Shown piece after piece: positions 12,417 to 23,668 of a stretch of DNA of 64,000 bases. This stretch comes from Owenia fusiformis (Eukaryota; Annelida; Polychaeta; Sabellida; Oweniidae). The translations under genes and the position numbers were made by a program. Every line of letters starts with the position of its first letter. Position 1 is the stretch's first letter. The DNA is taken from the NCBI GenBank assembly GCA_903813345.2, contig CAIIXF020000001.1:46019885-46083884 (forward strand). The letters are read 5' to 3'. The notes under the pieces were generated by a model, which saw only the letters and a program-made list of their open reading frames with translations, was not told the origin of the DNA and ran no database searches.

Positions 12417-14051
12417 TGTATGAGATCTATGTTTGAGATCAATGTTTGAAATCTATTTTTGAAAAGGTTGAAAAGAATGACCAGTTAATGATCTGCAATG
12501 GTCTCTTGAATAATTATTGAACAAGAAGCTATTTTTGTTTCTGCTCTATGACATCCCATCTTGCTCTATAAAGTGCAACGTATTCACTCAAATGAATTAC
12601 ATTGGTAGGGAATGATGATCTGATTACTACATCCTTTCTTCTTGGTGTAGGAAAATGATTCATTGGAAATGTGATTGACCTATGTCTTCTTACGTACATA
12701 CGTACCTCATACATAATTCTGTATGTCACAATATTGGAATTTACTTTGTAAATACATTCACTGTTTTTGTAGAACGTCTAATACATAGTTTCAGTTCAAA
12801 ATGGTGTAACATGAATGCGCCGTGATGAAACTATCTTTCTACAAACCATTCTTGGAACCCATTGTATACGTTATTTTTCAAATAGAACTTTGCATATAAA
12901 TTGAGTCTGACAAATGGAACTTTGTAAACGGATTTCCTTGTACAAGTTAAATGATATGTTAGTCATTTATCTTTAATTGTGTTATATAGACCATGTTTGA
13001 ATATCAATACTGTAATTAATTGCTACGCTACATATACAATACAAAGATAAGACCAGCTGGAAAGTATTCATCAAAAATCTTATTTTACTGCATCGGACAC
13101 GTGACTGAGAATATATAATAGATTTAATATGTTTGATCAAAATATTATTCATCAGGAGGGATTTGATATGGATATAGGAATGATTTCAATATTTCCCGAG
13201 GGAGCGCAATGACAGAGAGAAATATTGATATCATCCGAGGGATATTCTTCATATCATATTTGGAAAAATGAAATTTTTTGAAAAAACGAAAATTTTAGAA
13301 AAAATGAAATTTTTTGAAAAGATGAACATTAAAAAAGTAAAATATTTGAATATATACCCGGATTGATATTCATATTAACACTGGTATCATCCCTCTCTAA
13401 TCCCAATATCACCCCTCTAATCCCAAATCTGTGATTTATCACTTGCTATTTACCTGACATTGCTCTGACCATGGTATTACGTTTGGTATATTATTCTTGT
13501 TTGAGACAGTCGGGCCGGGGCTTTAATTTACAATTTTATATTCAGCTATACAAAGTCATGGTTATCGTAGAATTTCGCAATTTTCATTTTATAACACACC
13601 ATCCACTACTTATTTTTATTCTCTGAGCTTATATATGTCCATGGGTGATATTGTATTTATTGTATAGTTGATTTATGATTGATATTAGTATTTGTTTACA
13701 TGACTTTGACACAATGTAAATGAGATTATCCTATTACTATTTTTAATCATTTGTGCTACTATTTGCATGTTGTTCTGATACTATTACTATTCACTATTGT
13801 TTAAGCAGCAGTTTTCAACCATAGGAATATGATAATTATGATTGAAAAAAGATTCGCCTCCATTAAAGAGACACGTACTGATCCAGAACATGTTATGAAA
13901 CGTATGAATTACCAAATAAAATTATCAATATAGTAAGTACCTAGGATATATATTTAAAAAATAGTGTATGTAGTGTATAGTCATTATAAGTGCAAGAAAT
14001 AAAATCGATCTTGCAGTACATTCATGAAATAATCTACTGTCACTATTTGGA
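12417..14051. other. Intergenic, AT-rich
   Basis: No gene recognised. Between about 13140 and 13440 there is a low-complexity patch with repeated gaaattttttgaaaa and a pair of related 'gagggat' and 'atccctc' motifs, possibly a decayed inverted-repeat element. Confidence 0.45.
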
Positions 14052-14600
14052 AGACATTCTACAGATATAGATAAGTGCATTTGGATTTGATCTTCTATGT
14101 AAGTTCAGTTTCTAAAGATATAGGCAAGTGCATTTGGATTTGATCTTCTATGTAAGTTCAGATTCTAAAGATATATAGGTACGTGCATTTGGATTTGATC
14201 ATCTGTGGACGTTCAGCTTTTAAAGATATAGGTATGTGCATTTGGATTTTATCTTCTATGTAAGTTCAGTTTCTAAAGATATAGGTAAGTGCATTTGGAT
14301 TTGATCTTCTATGTAAGTTCAGATTCTTAAGATATAGGTAAGTGCATTTGGATTTGATATTCTGTACGTTCAGATTCTAAAGATATGGGTAAGTGCATTT
14401 GGATTGGATCATCCGTGGACGTTCAGCTTTTAAAGATATAGGTATGTGCATTTTGATTTTATCTTCTATGTAAGTTCAGATTCTTAAGATATGGGTTAGT
14501 GCATTTGGATTTGATCTTGTATGTACGTTCAAATTCTAAAGGTACAGGTAAGTGCGTTTGGATTTAATCTTCTGTGGACGTTCAGATTCTAAAAATAAAG
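14052..14600. repeat. ~52-bp tandem repeat array, about 10 copies
   Basis: Units carry the shared core agatataggtaagtgcattt, then ggatttgatcttctatgtaagttca. The 'gtgcattt' landmark recurs about every 50-58 bases (near 14076, 14127, 14185, 14236, 14290, 14343, 14393, 14446, 14500, 14551). The array ends roughly 300 bases before the first coding exon of gene A. Copies differ by substitutions and small indels, so this is a diverged minisatellite. Confidence 0.85.
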
Positions 14601-14897
14601 GTAAGGTAATGATATGGTTAGGGTATGCATTTTTCAAAAGCCCTATCAATACGCATTGCTAAAAATCAGATTGTGCCTCTTTAATGCCATTTTCATTCAT
14701 GGATTCTATCACGTGAGCGAGTATTGAAGGTTTTCATAATGTGTTAGACCTTTTTGAATTAATAAGGTATGTCAGACGGATGTTTTAACCTTCAACAATA
14801 ATGTTTGATAAGATCCTTGCATAAATACATGGTAATAACGCTTTGAATACAAGACAGGGAATAGGATAAGTTAAGTTGTTTTTTATCTTTTGTCCAG

Positions 14898-15046
14898 ATG
14901 CAGTGTATCGATCTACTGGTCATCATGTTGTCAATGGTACAACTTGGCTTGTCGAAGAGCCATGTTCATCAGGCGACCATCAGGAACAGGACACGCGATT
15001 TATGTTGGTTTCCATCCTCAAGTCGACAAAATGATCCAGTTGAAGT
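14898..15046 (+). CDS. Gene A exon 1, signal peptide
   Basis: 49 codons plus 2 bases. It encodes the signal peptide and a basic, mostly Cys-poor lead. Donor GT|GTAAGT. The ATG immediately follows ttttatcttttgtccag, a good acceptor, so a non-coding 5' exon (or trans-splicing) probably precedes it. Confidence 0.75.
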
Positions 15047-18000
15047 GTAAGTAAATACAATTACACTCCCCTCCATAAGTTTGGCAACCGAACTGAATTG
15101 CATATAAACACCTGTTTGTGTCTGGCGATTTCAAAATATCATCAAAGTGAATAATTTCCGAAACATTCTAATAAAGGAACAAGATAAAGATTCAAATATT
15201 AATATACCCTCACAGGTTATCATGATCAAATGAAAACTTACGGCTGCCAATCTTATGGAGTTGAGCGTTTGAACTAAATAGCATATCTTCATATATACAT
15301 GTACTTGTACATATATATATATAATATCATTGCTCAAAACTGTCAAAAGCCCAAAATTATTCACCGGCAGTACGCAGTACTAAATAATGGGATTGTCAAA
15401 GGTGTCTACTGATAATATGGAGAGTCAATGCATTTTGCAATGGCTTTATCTATAAGAGTTTCATTGTAGGTGGAAGATATGTTGCGAAGTCCTGGAGGGC
15501 ACATGTCAAAACAGTTGTTGTCCACTGAATGACTACCTATGTGAGTGCTGCGCTAAAACTGAAGTTATGTTTGATCAGGTACATCCTGCAGAGTTTGAAG
15601 ATATACAACAAAGGTGTTCAAGATATGGAAATGAATCTCCTGAAGCAAGTGAATACGAGGAGCGTACTTGTGTTATTGATCCAGTTCTAGAAAATCGGAC
15701 CTCCCCGTATCCCTTAGGATTACAACCGTTTGTACATCACGATAAAGTCACTGGTGAAATGATGATAGATCTGTAAGTACTACTCGTTGAACAAACGATG
15801 TGAAATAGAATGACGATATATTTGTAACACACTTTTATTTTTCACATTCCCAGTACAGGGATGTAGAATGTAACATAAAATTGTGGCTTAAATTATGTTA
15901 AATATTATATTTGGCATATACTTTATTATATCTGGCATATACTAATATATATATTACTGTATTGTACTATTGGACGTTTTAACAAGTTTGGTATCTATTG
16001 GTTTTTGGAATTATTGGGAATGGTTTAAAGGAAGTTATTGACATATGCTTTGGAAACGTCATCACCACAACGGCTACCTCCTAAAAAATTTATCTATATG
16101 CTACGTTACTATGCCAGATGCTTACCAGGTTATGCTTGCAAATGATACTTCATCTAATAGTTAACTTATTTTCATTGCAGACCTCAATTTTGTTGTTTTA
16201 ATTTGGCCCAGAGTGGGATGTGTCCGAGACCTTTTGTAAACTGCTTTATAGAGACAGAGTCGATCTGTACATGCGGTAGGCAAACCGACGAAGTTGCTTC
16301 AATGTTTAAATATATTCCCATCAATAGTAAGACAAGAACAGATGCCGTCACTGTAAGCCCTGAAAGAATTGAAGCTGTTGATTCAAGACTTAAAAATGAC
16401 AGTACAGACGTATGTTACAGTAAGCCGAGTATTGGTAAAAGGGATGAATGGGAATGGGTAGACATGTGAGTATTTTTACTATTACTCTAAAGCTACGTTC
16501 ACACCAACGGCGAATGCCACGCTTTAAATGGGCGAGCAAAGCGGCACCAAAGCATGGCGCTTTAAAGGGACTTGTAAAGCGCCACCAAAGCGTAACAAAG
16601 CTTGATTAAAGCGTTGGGGTCGTAAAAGGTCGTAGAAAAGCTCGAAGTAAAGCGGGATGTTCGGCAAGAGCGCCAAAAAATTTTAAACTGTTTAAAAATT
16701 TTGGGCGCTCCGTTACGAATTGATTAAAGCGCCGAGAGCGTATCAAAGCTTAACAAACCGTTACAAAGCTCAGCAAAGCTTGACCCAAAGCGTAGGAAAG
16801 CTTAACAGAGCTTGGTTCAAAGCGGGGACCCCAGTCTCTTCACGGTCTGTTACCATTTGACACGCTTCGTTTAGATGTCTCAAGCTTTGCTACGATCTGG
16901 CATGAAGATCTGACACGAGGTCAGACGCTTTCATCAATATCTGACACTCTTTGTTACGCTTTCATGAAGGACTCTCAAGCTTTTTAACGAATTGAGACGC
17001 TTTAATCAAGGATTGAAACGCTTTGTTACGCTTGACAAGCTTCCTCACGCTTTCTCACGCTCGTTCACGCCGTGCGACAAACATCATGTCTTCTTCGGAT
17101 AGGTCATGATCTGGTCCATCTGGAAATTCTGGATCTTGTTATTCTGCCATCGTCTTCTCGAGTCACAGATGCAATGGTTTTATGGATATACTGCATCTTT
17201 ATACAGCCATTTGATCAAAAGCGTCATGATGAAGGCGATCTCGAAAATGCACAACAGAGCTTGGCAATCGTATCAGAGCCTGATTAAAGCGTGATAATCG
17301 CATCAAAGCGTAATAAAGATTATCAAAGCTTATCAAAGCGTGATTTTAAGCGTAACAAAGCTTGGTCGAAGCGGGATCATAGCGCGAGGAACCGTAACAA
17401 GTCGGGAAATCAGAGCGTATCAGAGCTTATCAGACCGTAACATTACTTAGGAGATCGTGATATTTTTGGAAAAGTAAACAAAAATGACGGCGCTTTGCTC
17501 GCCGATTTAAAGCGTGGCATTCGCCGTTTTTGTGAACGTAGCTTTAAAAATGTTTGGCGCTCTTGCCGAATATCCCGCTTTACTCCGAGCTTTTCTACGA
17601 CCTGTATTACGACCCCGACGCTTTAATCAAGCTTTATTACGCTTTTGTGTCGCTTTACAAGCCGCTTTAAAGCGCCACCAAAGCGCCGTTGGTGTGAACG
17701 TAGCTTTATTGTTTCTATTGCCCGTGCTATCAAAGTTCAATGTATATGAGTAACAGCTGAACATCGATTGATAAAAATGGAAATGAATGTTTCTATTCAG
17801 GGAATTTACATTCGTCTATCAATAATGTATCCGGCACTTCCAAATGGAACATATTTAATGGTGAACATTTTTGAAACGTACTGTTTGAAGAGATTGTGAG
17901 CAATTTTATATATAAAATTTAGACCTTCTATCTTTTCCTTTGTTAATGTTTCAAAACATATACATATACTGGGTGTCCCAAAATATACCGAGATAAACAA

Positions 18001-21000
18001 GGAATAACGTTTGTGATGAAGGAATATTCTTAGAAGTTAGCCATCTGACAGACACTTGAATTATCATAAACATCTAAAGGTTTCACTGGGTAATTAGTGA
18101 AACGATGAGGAGTTTATAAGAGAAACGCTTGTTTATCTCCACTACTCATATTTCTTAGAGAAACGCTTGTTTAGCTCCACTGCCCAAATGTTGTACCTAG
18201 ACAAACATGAAATAACTCTGTGAGTGATTAAAGAATATTCTTAAAATTTGGATATCTGACAGAAAATTGAGTTATCATCTAGTAAACAGCTGAAAGTTTC
18301 ATCCGGTTTTCTTGGAGAAAAACACAGTACCGGTGTAAAAGGGTAGAAGGTCCTATCAATTTATGGTCCTACTCTCCATTGATTTATATGGTGACCGCTT
18401 TCCCTTATTATCTTATACATAATCAGGCCCAGTAAGGGGGACCATGATTTCTTTCACACCGTCACCCATTTTTCCATGTTTGGAAATGCGTTCAGCTCTT
18501 AATCGACAGACATCACAAAATATCAAATTTCTTAGGAAGATACTCAAAATAATACACGTTATTTAGTAATTTTTTACTGCTAATTGACAAATGCTTTTTT
18601 TCTTAATCATGTAAACTTTTTTTAATGAGATGAAGGGGAACGAGTTACTTATGTCTCATTTAGGTACAATTTTGGGACACCCTGTATAAACCGAAGACAT
18701 TTGATCAATGTAATTTAGGAGTGCATTGTGTTGTAAAATCCGAGGAGTCAAATTTAAGAAAGGATGTTGCTACAAACAGCAGTTTGACTATTGTTACGAG
18801 TGTGAATCCGAAGAGAATATTGGTCGTGGAGAAGGATGTTTGGTCCAAATATCAACGGAGATGAATTTCATTAACAACAAGTTGAAATCAAAGATACAAG
18901 TATATTCATTGTAAGTGATTGTTATGTCATATATTATTTCTTTCTGAGTTATTTCAAATATTGTTATCAGTAGGGGATATCCCTTACTAATATACAAAAA
19001 ATATGAATTTGTTAATCAAGTTAATGTTTTCTTTTTATGGTTTACGTCAAGTTATTTTAAATCTAGTAATTAATATGTTCCCTTGCAAAAATATCTCAAT
19101 ACATAGTATTTGTTCAAAATGGCGGCATATTTTGTGAATTTGAATGTTCAGTTGAAAGTTAATATTTAAAGATTGTCATAGGACTATAGGGCCTTGCGGC
19201 CACTGTTACAATCCTGATGTAATGCAGCAGCAACTGACCATTCATCAAATACAAGAAATTAACTCCCTCTGAGGGTATATGAAATCAACTCTATTGAAAT
19301 GTTCGGGGTTGTGTTCAAGAGGATTTAAAAAGGTGGCGCCCCAATGTGCGGGGTGTGATGAGAGTAGGTCCTCAATCTTTTCAAGAGCTCCAAACAGCCA
19401 TCTCAGAAGCCATTGAAAAGGTGAAGAACAATTCACATGCATGCCAAGGATGGGTTAAGAGGCGTGTGACTGGGAAAGACATTACAAACTGTGGCAGTAT
19501 GGCCCTATAGTTGCACAGCTTAAACGAACTACATGTAGGGTTGCTAATCCACTACGAGTAACAATGGAATGGCCAAAAATCTTTAAGTCCTGCGACCTTA
19601 CCAATATACTGTACATACAATGTACAAACCTTTTTAAGTACTGGTATACATACAGTACAAGTCAATTTAAAACAAAGGGTTATAAATGCAGTCATTACCT
19701 CATACCAAGGCAGCAGTCTACATGATTTCTCTTAGGCCTATATTTCTTAAATATTAATTTTCAATTGAACATTCAAACCACAAAACAGGCCGCCATTTTT
19801 GAACAAATATGAGACAAAATGGTGAATTATGTATTCGCGTCACTCATACTATGAACGCCTATAATATCATTAAATTAAGAGATGTTTCATAAATATTTTT
19901 TTTGTATGTCAGAATTTCACTCTAGTTTTCAAATCTGTAATCAGATTTTGATAATACTGTAAATTAAAAAAGTTATTAAAGAAAAAGTGACCATTGAACA
20001 ATTCTGTCCGGGCTACTATATATTTATGAAACACTTAGACTTCCATGACATACCAGAAAAATGACTCCTGTATCTATTGTCAAAATCTAAACTTACATTG
20101 TTCTGAACTATAGCTGAGCTCTTTTTATTTATTCTCGCTCGGTATGTACCTAGAACCTCAGAAGTTATGAAAAACATAATTGTTTTTCAGTGCTGCTTTT
20201 TGCTGTCATATAATGCAATGCAATACCTGCATATCTCATGACAAATGGCCGTTTTGTCAATGTGTTCCAAAACGCCCTCAACAAGATGCTAGTCTTACCA
20301 GTTTGAAAAAATTTAGACAGTACAACGATTCAAGGTAGCTTTTAGGCGACATATGATTCCATATTAATCACATTAATTATTTCATCTTTAAAGAAAATCA
20401 CGTCTCCACAGTGGTGCACTGGTATGATGATTATAATTTCTGTATTAATTATGAGAAAGCGTAAAATCAACAGGGAACCATCTTGTTTCACAATGTCTCA
20501 GGTGCTCCAACTCAAACTGTGTAATATAAAGTATAAGAACCGTGGAATTCGAAGATGTAGGGGACGTAATGTTCTGAAAATCTATGTTTCAATAAATAGA
20601 AAACACAACTATTAAACATTCAAAATAATATCATCATCTATATTGTATTTGTAAAATATAATTGTTGTGTAAAGAAAGATACAGATTTTAATAAAACATG
20701 ATAAAAAACATTGGTTATTTTAATGCAGATATGTTGCATGCTGCGCTTCTAAGAGCTGCAAAGACGAGTGTTGCTTCACCGAAGGTCATCCTCACTGTCA
20801 ATGTTGTCCCAGTATTTCCAGGCATATTAATAAGGGCATGTCCAACAAAATAGGAAAACTTGTTTTAAACCAGCATTGCAGTCAGGAACGACCAGATTGG
20901 GTAGAAACAGACACTAGCATCAGATTGCCCAATTATGTAGACTTGTAAGTCCTTTATTTTATGACTGTATTCGACCTTCCTTGATTTTAAAAATATGTTG

Positions 21001-21675
21001 TCGGTTATGCAGCTGTCATATTGAAGCAGGATTTATTGGTCAGTTAAAACTGATACTAAATATGTCAGATTATTATTTTAATCAATGAGTTTTACATTTT
21101 GTTTTTCAAATTTTAAAGGGAACTGACATGTTGTAAAATAAGCAACTGTAAAGACAAATGTTGCCGCACAAAACAAGGTCCTTTTTGCGAATGCTGCTCA
21201 TCAGCCAATGAAACTACAAGTACAATTCAGTTCGGCACAATTGCCAATGAACCCACCAAATGCGTCGCTGGAATATCAGATGAAGAGGGATGCTATGTGG
21301 AGGTGGCTCCCCCTATGATGATACTAGGAAAAAGATCACACAAAGAAATATTTTACCAGACCCCTTTATATTTGTAAGGATTTCGTTAAATCTCGACTAT
21401 GAATTAATGGTATATCTGACTATTATGTCTGGTGGGGATACATTTTGTGAACATATTATACCCTGGACCGTAACATCTATTGTTTATTAAGCTTTATTCC
21501 CATGTAAATATATTTACATGGAGTAATATTTTCAAACAGATAGATATGTCATCTTTTTTGTTATTCCAGATATGAAGTATGCTGTGCCATCAAAGAATGT
21601 GGGAGAGCTAATTGCTGCGTTAGTGGAGTGATTTCTCCAGCGTCAGAGTCATGCCACTGTTGTATACAGAGCTGA
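14898..21675 (+). CDS. Gene A: secreted protein with seven CC modules
   Basis: Eight coding exons: 14898-15046, 15470-15772, 16181-16465, 18719-18910, 20191-20334, 20729-20944, 21119-21373 and 21570-21675. They join in frame to 549 residues, and all seven introns have GT-AG ends and phase 2. Residues 1-21 are a signal peptide (hydrophobic LLVIMLSMVQLGL). Each later exon opens within about five residues with a Cys module near CC-x4-C-x3-CC-x(6-11)-C-x-CC, followed by a linker that usually has one or two further Cys. There is no membrane segment, so a secreted, disulfide-rich protein is inferred. It is paralogous, exon by exon, to gene B at 35624-42226. I do not recognise the family; an extracellular structural, mucus or defence role is conceivable, but nothing in the sequence proves one. 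The start is the ATG that directly follows a splice acceptor. Confidence 0.85.
15064..15091 (+). repeat. Lone end of the palindromic element
   Basis: tacactcccctccataagtt and the next few bases match the terminus of the elements at 11567 and 31694. The body and the other end are missing. It lies in intron 1 of gene A. Confidence 0.6.
15470..15772 (+). CDS. Gene A exon 2, CC module 1
   Basis: Module spacing CC-x6-C-x3-CC-x6-C-x-CC, all 8 Cys present. It is followed by a long acidic linker with two more Cys and one N-linked site (NRTS). The acceptor is ttcattgtag and the donor GTAAGT. Confidence 0.85.
16181..16465 (+). CDS. Gene A exon 3, CC module 2
   Basis: Module begins FCC and ends CTCG. 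The inner Cys pair is reduced to Asn-Cys (FVNCF), whereas gene B keeps FVCCY. The linker contains DEVASMFKYIPI, almost identical to gene B exon 3. It ends EWEWVDM across the splice. Confidence 0.85.
16488..17708. mobile_element. AAAGC-rich foldback element in intron 3 of gene A
   Basis: Left end taaagctacgttcacaccaa, right end ttggtgtgaacgtagcttta. The interior is dense in aaagc motifs in the left part and their reverse (gcttt) in the right part, with long mirrored stretches (16488-16680 against about 17540-17708). A second internal right end, with ggcattcgccg and gtgaacgtagcttt, stops at 17546. The structure therefore looks like one foldback with an extra terminal copy. It is visibly more GC-rich than its surroundings. 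No coding frame; TA on both sides. Confidence 0.8.
17967..18686. mobile_element. 720-bp element with gggtgtcccaaaat ends
   Basis: Left end tactgggtgtcccaaaat, right end attttgggacaccctgta, about 18 bp of inverted repeat flanked by TA. Within it, agagaaacgcttgttta...ctccact is present twice near 18118-18182. It has no transposase frame, so it is non-autonomous and of probable TA-target type. It ends only 32 bases before the acceptor of gene A exon 4. Confidence 0.75.
18719..18910 (+). CDS. Gene A exon 4, CC module 3
   Basis: Module is CC-x10-CC-x7-C-x2-C: the single middle Cys is absent, as in gene B exon 4. The linker keeps EMNFIN, also in B. The acceptor tgtaatttag has a poor pyrimidine tract because a transposon copy ends just upstream. 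Donor GTAAGT. Confidence 0.8.
19094..19813. mobile_element. Nested inverted-repeat elements in intron 4 of gene A
   Basis: The outer inverted repeat pairs atttgttcaaaatggcgg and the next 50 bases (about 19094-19170) with its reverse complement at about 19740-19813. Inside sits a second pair: ggactatagggcc near 19183 against ggccctatagt ending near 19512, with neighbouring ctgt/acag sequence. The inner unit of about 330 bases may be a separate insertion. Confidence 0.6.
19298..19510 (+). pseudogene. Possible transposase C-terminal remnant
   Basis: A 70-codon open stretch without its own ATG lies inside the inner inverted repeat and ends at a TAG in the right repeat. It reads like the end of a DDE transposase: a Trp-containing basic start, a helical AISEAIEKV stretch and a CQGWVKRR close. 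That resemblance is from memory of the family and weak. No catalytic region is present. Confidence 0.25.
20191..20334 (+). CDS. Gene A exon 5, CC module 4
   Basis: Module is CC-x4-C-x2-C-x8-C-x-C, the shortest of the set. It ends in the weak donor AG|GTAGCT; the matching exon of gene B has an equally weak AG|GTACCA. It begins FAAFCC, as in gene B. Confidence 0.8.
20729..20944 (+). CDS. Gene A exon 6, CC module 5
   Basis: Complete 8-Cys module CC-x4-C-x3-CC-x7-C-x-CC. The exon closes with LPNYVDL, identical in gene B exon 6. Acceptor ttaatgcag, donor GTAAGT. Confidence 0.85.
21119..21373 (+). CDS. Gene A exon 7, CC module 6
   Basis: Complete 8-Cys module CC-x4-C-x3-CC-x6-C-x-CC, with KDKCCRTKQGPFCECC. 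The linker holds two Cys and VEVAPPMMIL, close to VQVAPPMAIL of gene B. At 255 bases it is exactly the length of gene B exon 7. Donor GTAAGG. Confidence 0.85.
21570..21675 (+). CDS. Gene A exon 8, CC module 7 and stop
   Basis: Module CC-x4-C-x4-CC-x11-C-x-CC, then IQS and TGA. The protein ends four residues after the module, whereas gene B adds an extra tail of about 20 residues. Confidence 0.85.
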
Positions 21676-21782
21676 ATTTAGAAGTTATTCATTTCCTCCT
21701 CACGTAGTTTTCTGTGAAATAACCCATTAGCAAATAATAAGAAAACAATGACGTCATTTTATATTTAAATATTGTCTTCAAG

Positions 21783-22087
21783 CAAGGAGGATTGGCTCCC
21801 AGGATCGAAACTCGATATTTTCCAACAATAAAAACGTCGAAATGTAGTTATTTTCTGAAATTAAAACCGACTATAAATTCAGCATAAACAGTTCAAAAGA
21901 TTCGAACAAATATCTCGATCATTTCTTGTGAGTTTTGGAATTTTTCGTTTGGAAATAAGACCAAAATTCACGATTTAAATGTTGAAGTGAACAAAATGGC
22001 GGCTGTTTGAATTCGAATTTTGTATTACGACATACCCATATATGGGACAGAATATCGGTGGTGCACTCTGGGAGCCAATCCTCCTTG
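21783..22087. mobile_element. 305-bp element with a perfect 9-bp target duplication
   Basis: Both ends carry the same 20-base inverted repeat, caaggaggattggctcccag. Direct repeats gtcttcaag flank it exactly at 21774-21782 and 22088-22096. A 9-bp duplication suggests a Mutator-like or related superfamily rather than the TA-target elements seen elsewhere in the window; that assignment is inference. It starts 108 bases after the stop of gene A. A decayed relative lies at 47715-47843. Confidence 0.85.
21827..21832 (+). terminator. Candidate polyadenylation signal of gene A
   Basis: AATAAA about 150 bases after the TGA. It lies inside the 305-bp inserted element. I find no AATAAA between the stop codon and the element. 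Confidence 0.45.
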
Positions 22088-22096
22088 GTCTTCAAG

Positions 22097-22962
22097 TAAA
22101 GTAAATCACGTGCACGTGAGAGACTTACGCCTGGGTACGAATTAGTGTAACTCCGGTCCGTATAACTATAAAAGAGATAATAATAGAAATGATGCAAACG
22201 GGAATAGATCTCGGAATTCAAAATCAACAATAAAAAGGTCTTGATCATTATCTCATACATGGGTTGCATTAATATAATTTTAAACACGATACACTATTTT
22301 TATCTACATCCTATTTACATTGTATTAAAAATAAATACCAATATTTATATCAATAACTGAACAATCAATGGACTTTGTTATTTTTAAATGTTGTCAGACT
22401 TGTTTAAATTGTACCAAGTTGAACTCAACATATTGACACGTCATTCATTCATTGTCAACAATTGCCGCTAATGTCAATTTATCAACCTTTGAAATTGTAT
22501 CTGTCGTGCACTCGTAGTGATTACAAACAAACTTGGAAAGTTCAAAATCATTGTCAACCTTCTTTTATTGTCAACAAATATTCAATATTTTTTCTGCCTT
22601 GATATCCTTTTCAGCAAATTATTGTAATAAGCCTTTCCAAACCGTGTCATCTTTTTGCATTGAAAAATAGTTGCCAGATGCATGATTGATGTCGTATGTT
22701 GTACCTGAAGGTAGCAATGTGCATGAAGAATTGCTACTTATAAGCCATGGCATAACGAATCTTGAGATAATTATATTTTGCAATTTGGTTTCTTCTAATT
22801 GTAGTAAGAGAGGGCAGAAACCAATCGATACACAGTATGAGATTTTTAAATGGAAAAATAACATGGGGAAAAATTGCAATTGAAAATGATTGCATTTTTG
22901 GTGAAAAGAAGATCAACATCTTTGAAAAAACTTTGTTGATGGGTTGATGGGTTGATTGCTAG
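22097..22962. other. Intergenic, nothing recognised
   Basis: AT-rich sequence between the element downstream of gene A and the next palindrome. Short open frames on both strands look like chance. Confidence 0.45.
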
Positions 22963-23668
22963 TTAAAGGGACATTCCTGGTCAGACCTTTTCTATCCTGA
23001 TATGGTAGCCTTAATCATATTTATGCTTTCCATATTTAGCAAAACATGGGAAAACTTTTTAATATAGTCAATATTGATCATTTAAAAAATATAGTGCTCA
23101 TTTCCAGTAAGCTGACATCTTTTAAGATTTCACTCAGGAAGTGATGTCATCAACTCTCAACTTTCATGACCTTGCCTAAAACAGTCTAAGAAAGTAGCAC
23201 AAAATCAGTTCTAGACAAGTGGTCCTTACTTTATGTACAAAAATATTTTCAGAGCTTGTCAGCTTAGAATAAAAGAAGAGACTCTTAAAAGGTTTAAATA
23301 GGAGACAAATTTGAAAAATAATATTCAGCTGGTTTTGCATCATGATCAACCATGCCATCTCAAATCTTCTCAGCCCTGAGATGTTTCAGGTGAAACAGAA
23401 AGATGCTATGAGTATCAGAATGCTGGTTTTGTAATTCTTAGTAGCTCCTTGCCTAATATTATATACAAAGTTGAGAGTCGATGACATCACTTCCTGAGTG
23501 AAATCTTAAGAAGATGGCAGCCTACTGGAATTGAGCACTACATTTTTAAATGACCAATGTTGACCATATTAAAACATTTTCCGTGTTCTGCTAAACATGG
23601 TAAGTATATATATGGTTGTAGCTACCATATTAGGAGAGAGATTGTCTCGCACGGAATATTCCTTTTAA
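22963..23668. mobile_element. ~700-bp palindromic element
   Basis: Left end ttaaagggacattcc, right end ggaatattccttttaa. Interior segments mirror each other, for example cactcaggaagtgatgtcat at the left and atgacatcacttcctgagtg at the right. It is a diverged hairpin with no coding frame. Confidence 0.7.

Noticed and set aside
14052-14600. CRISPR array
   Set aside because: The units are contiguous and diverged, with no constant repeat separated by unique spacers, in an animal genome.
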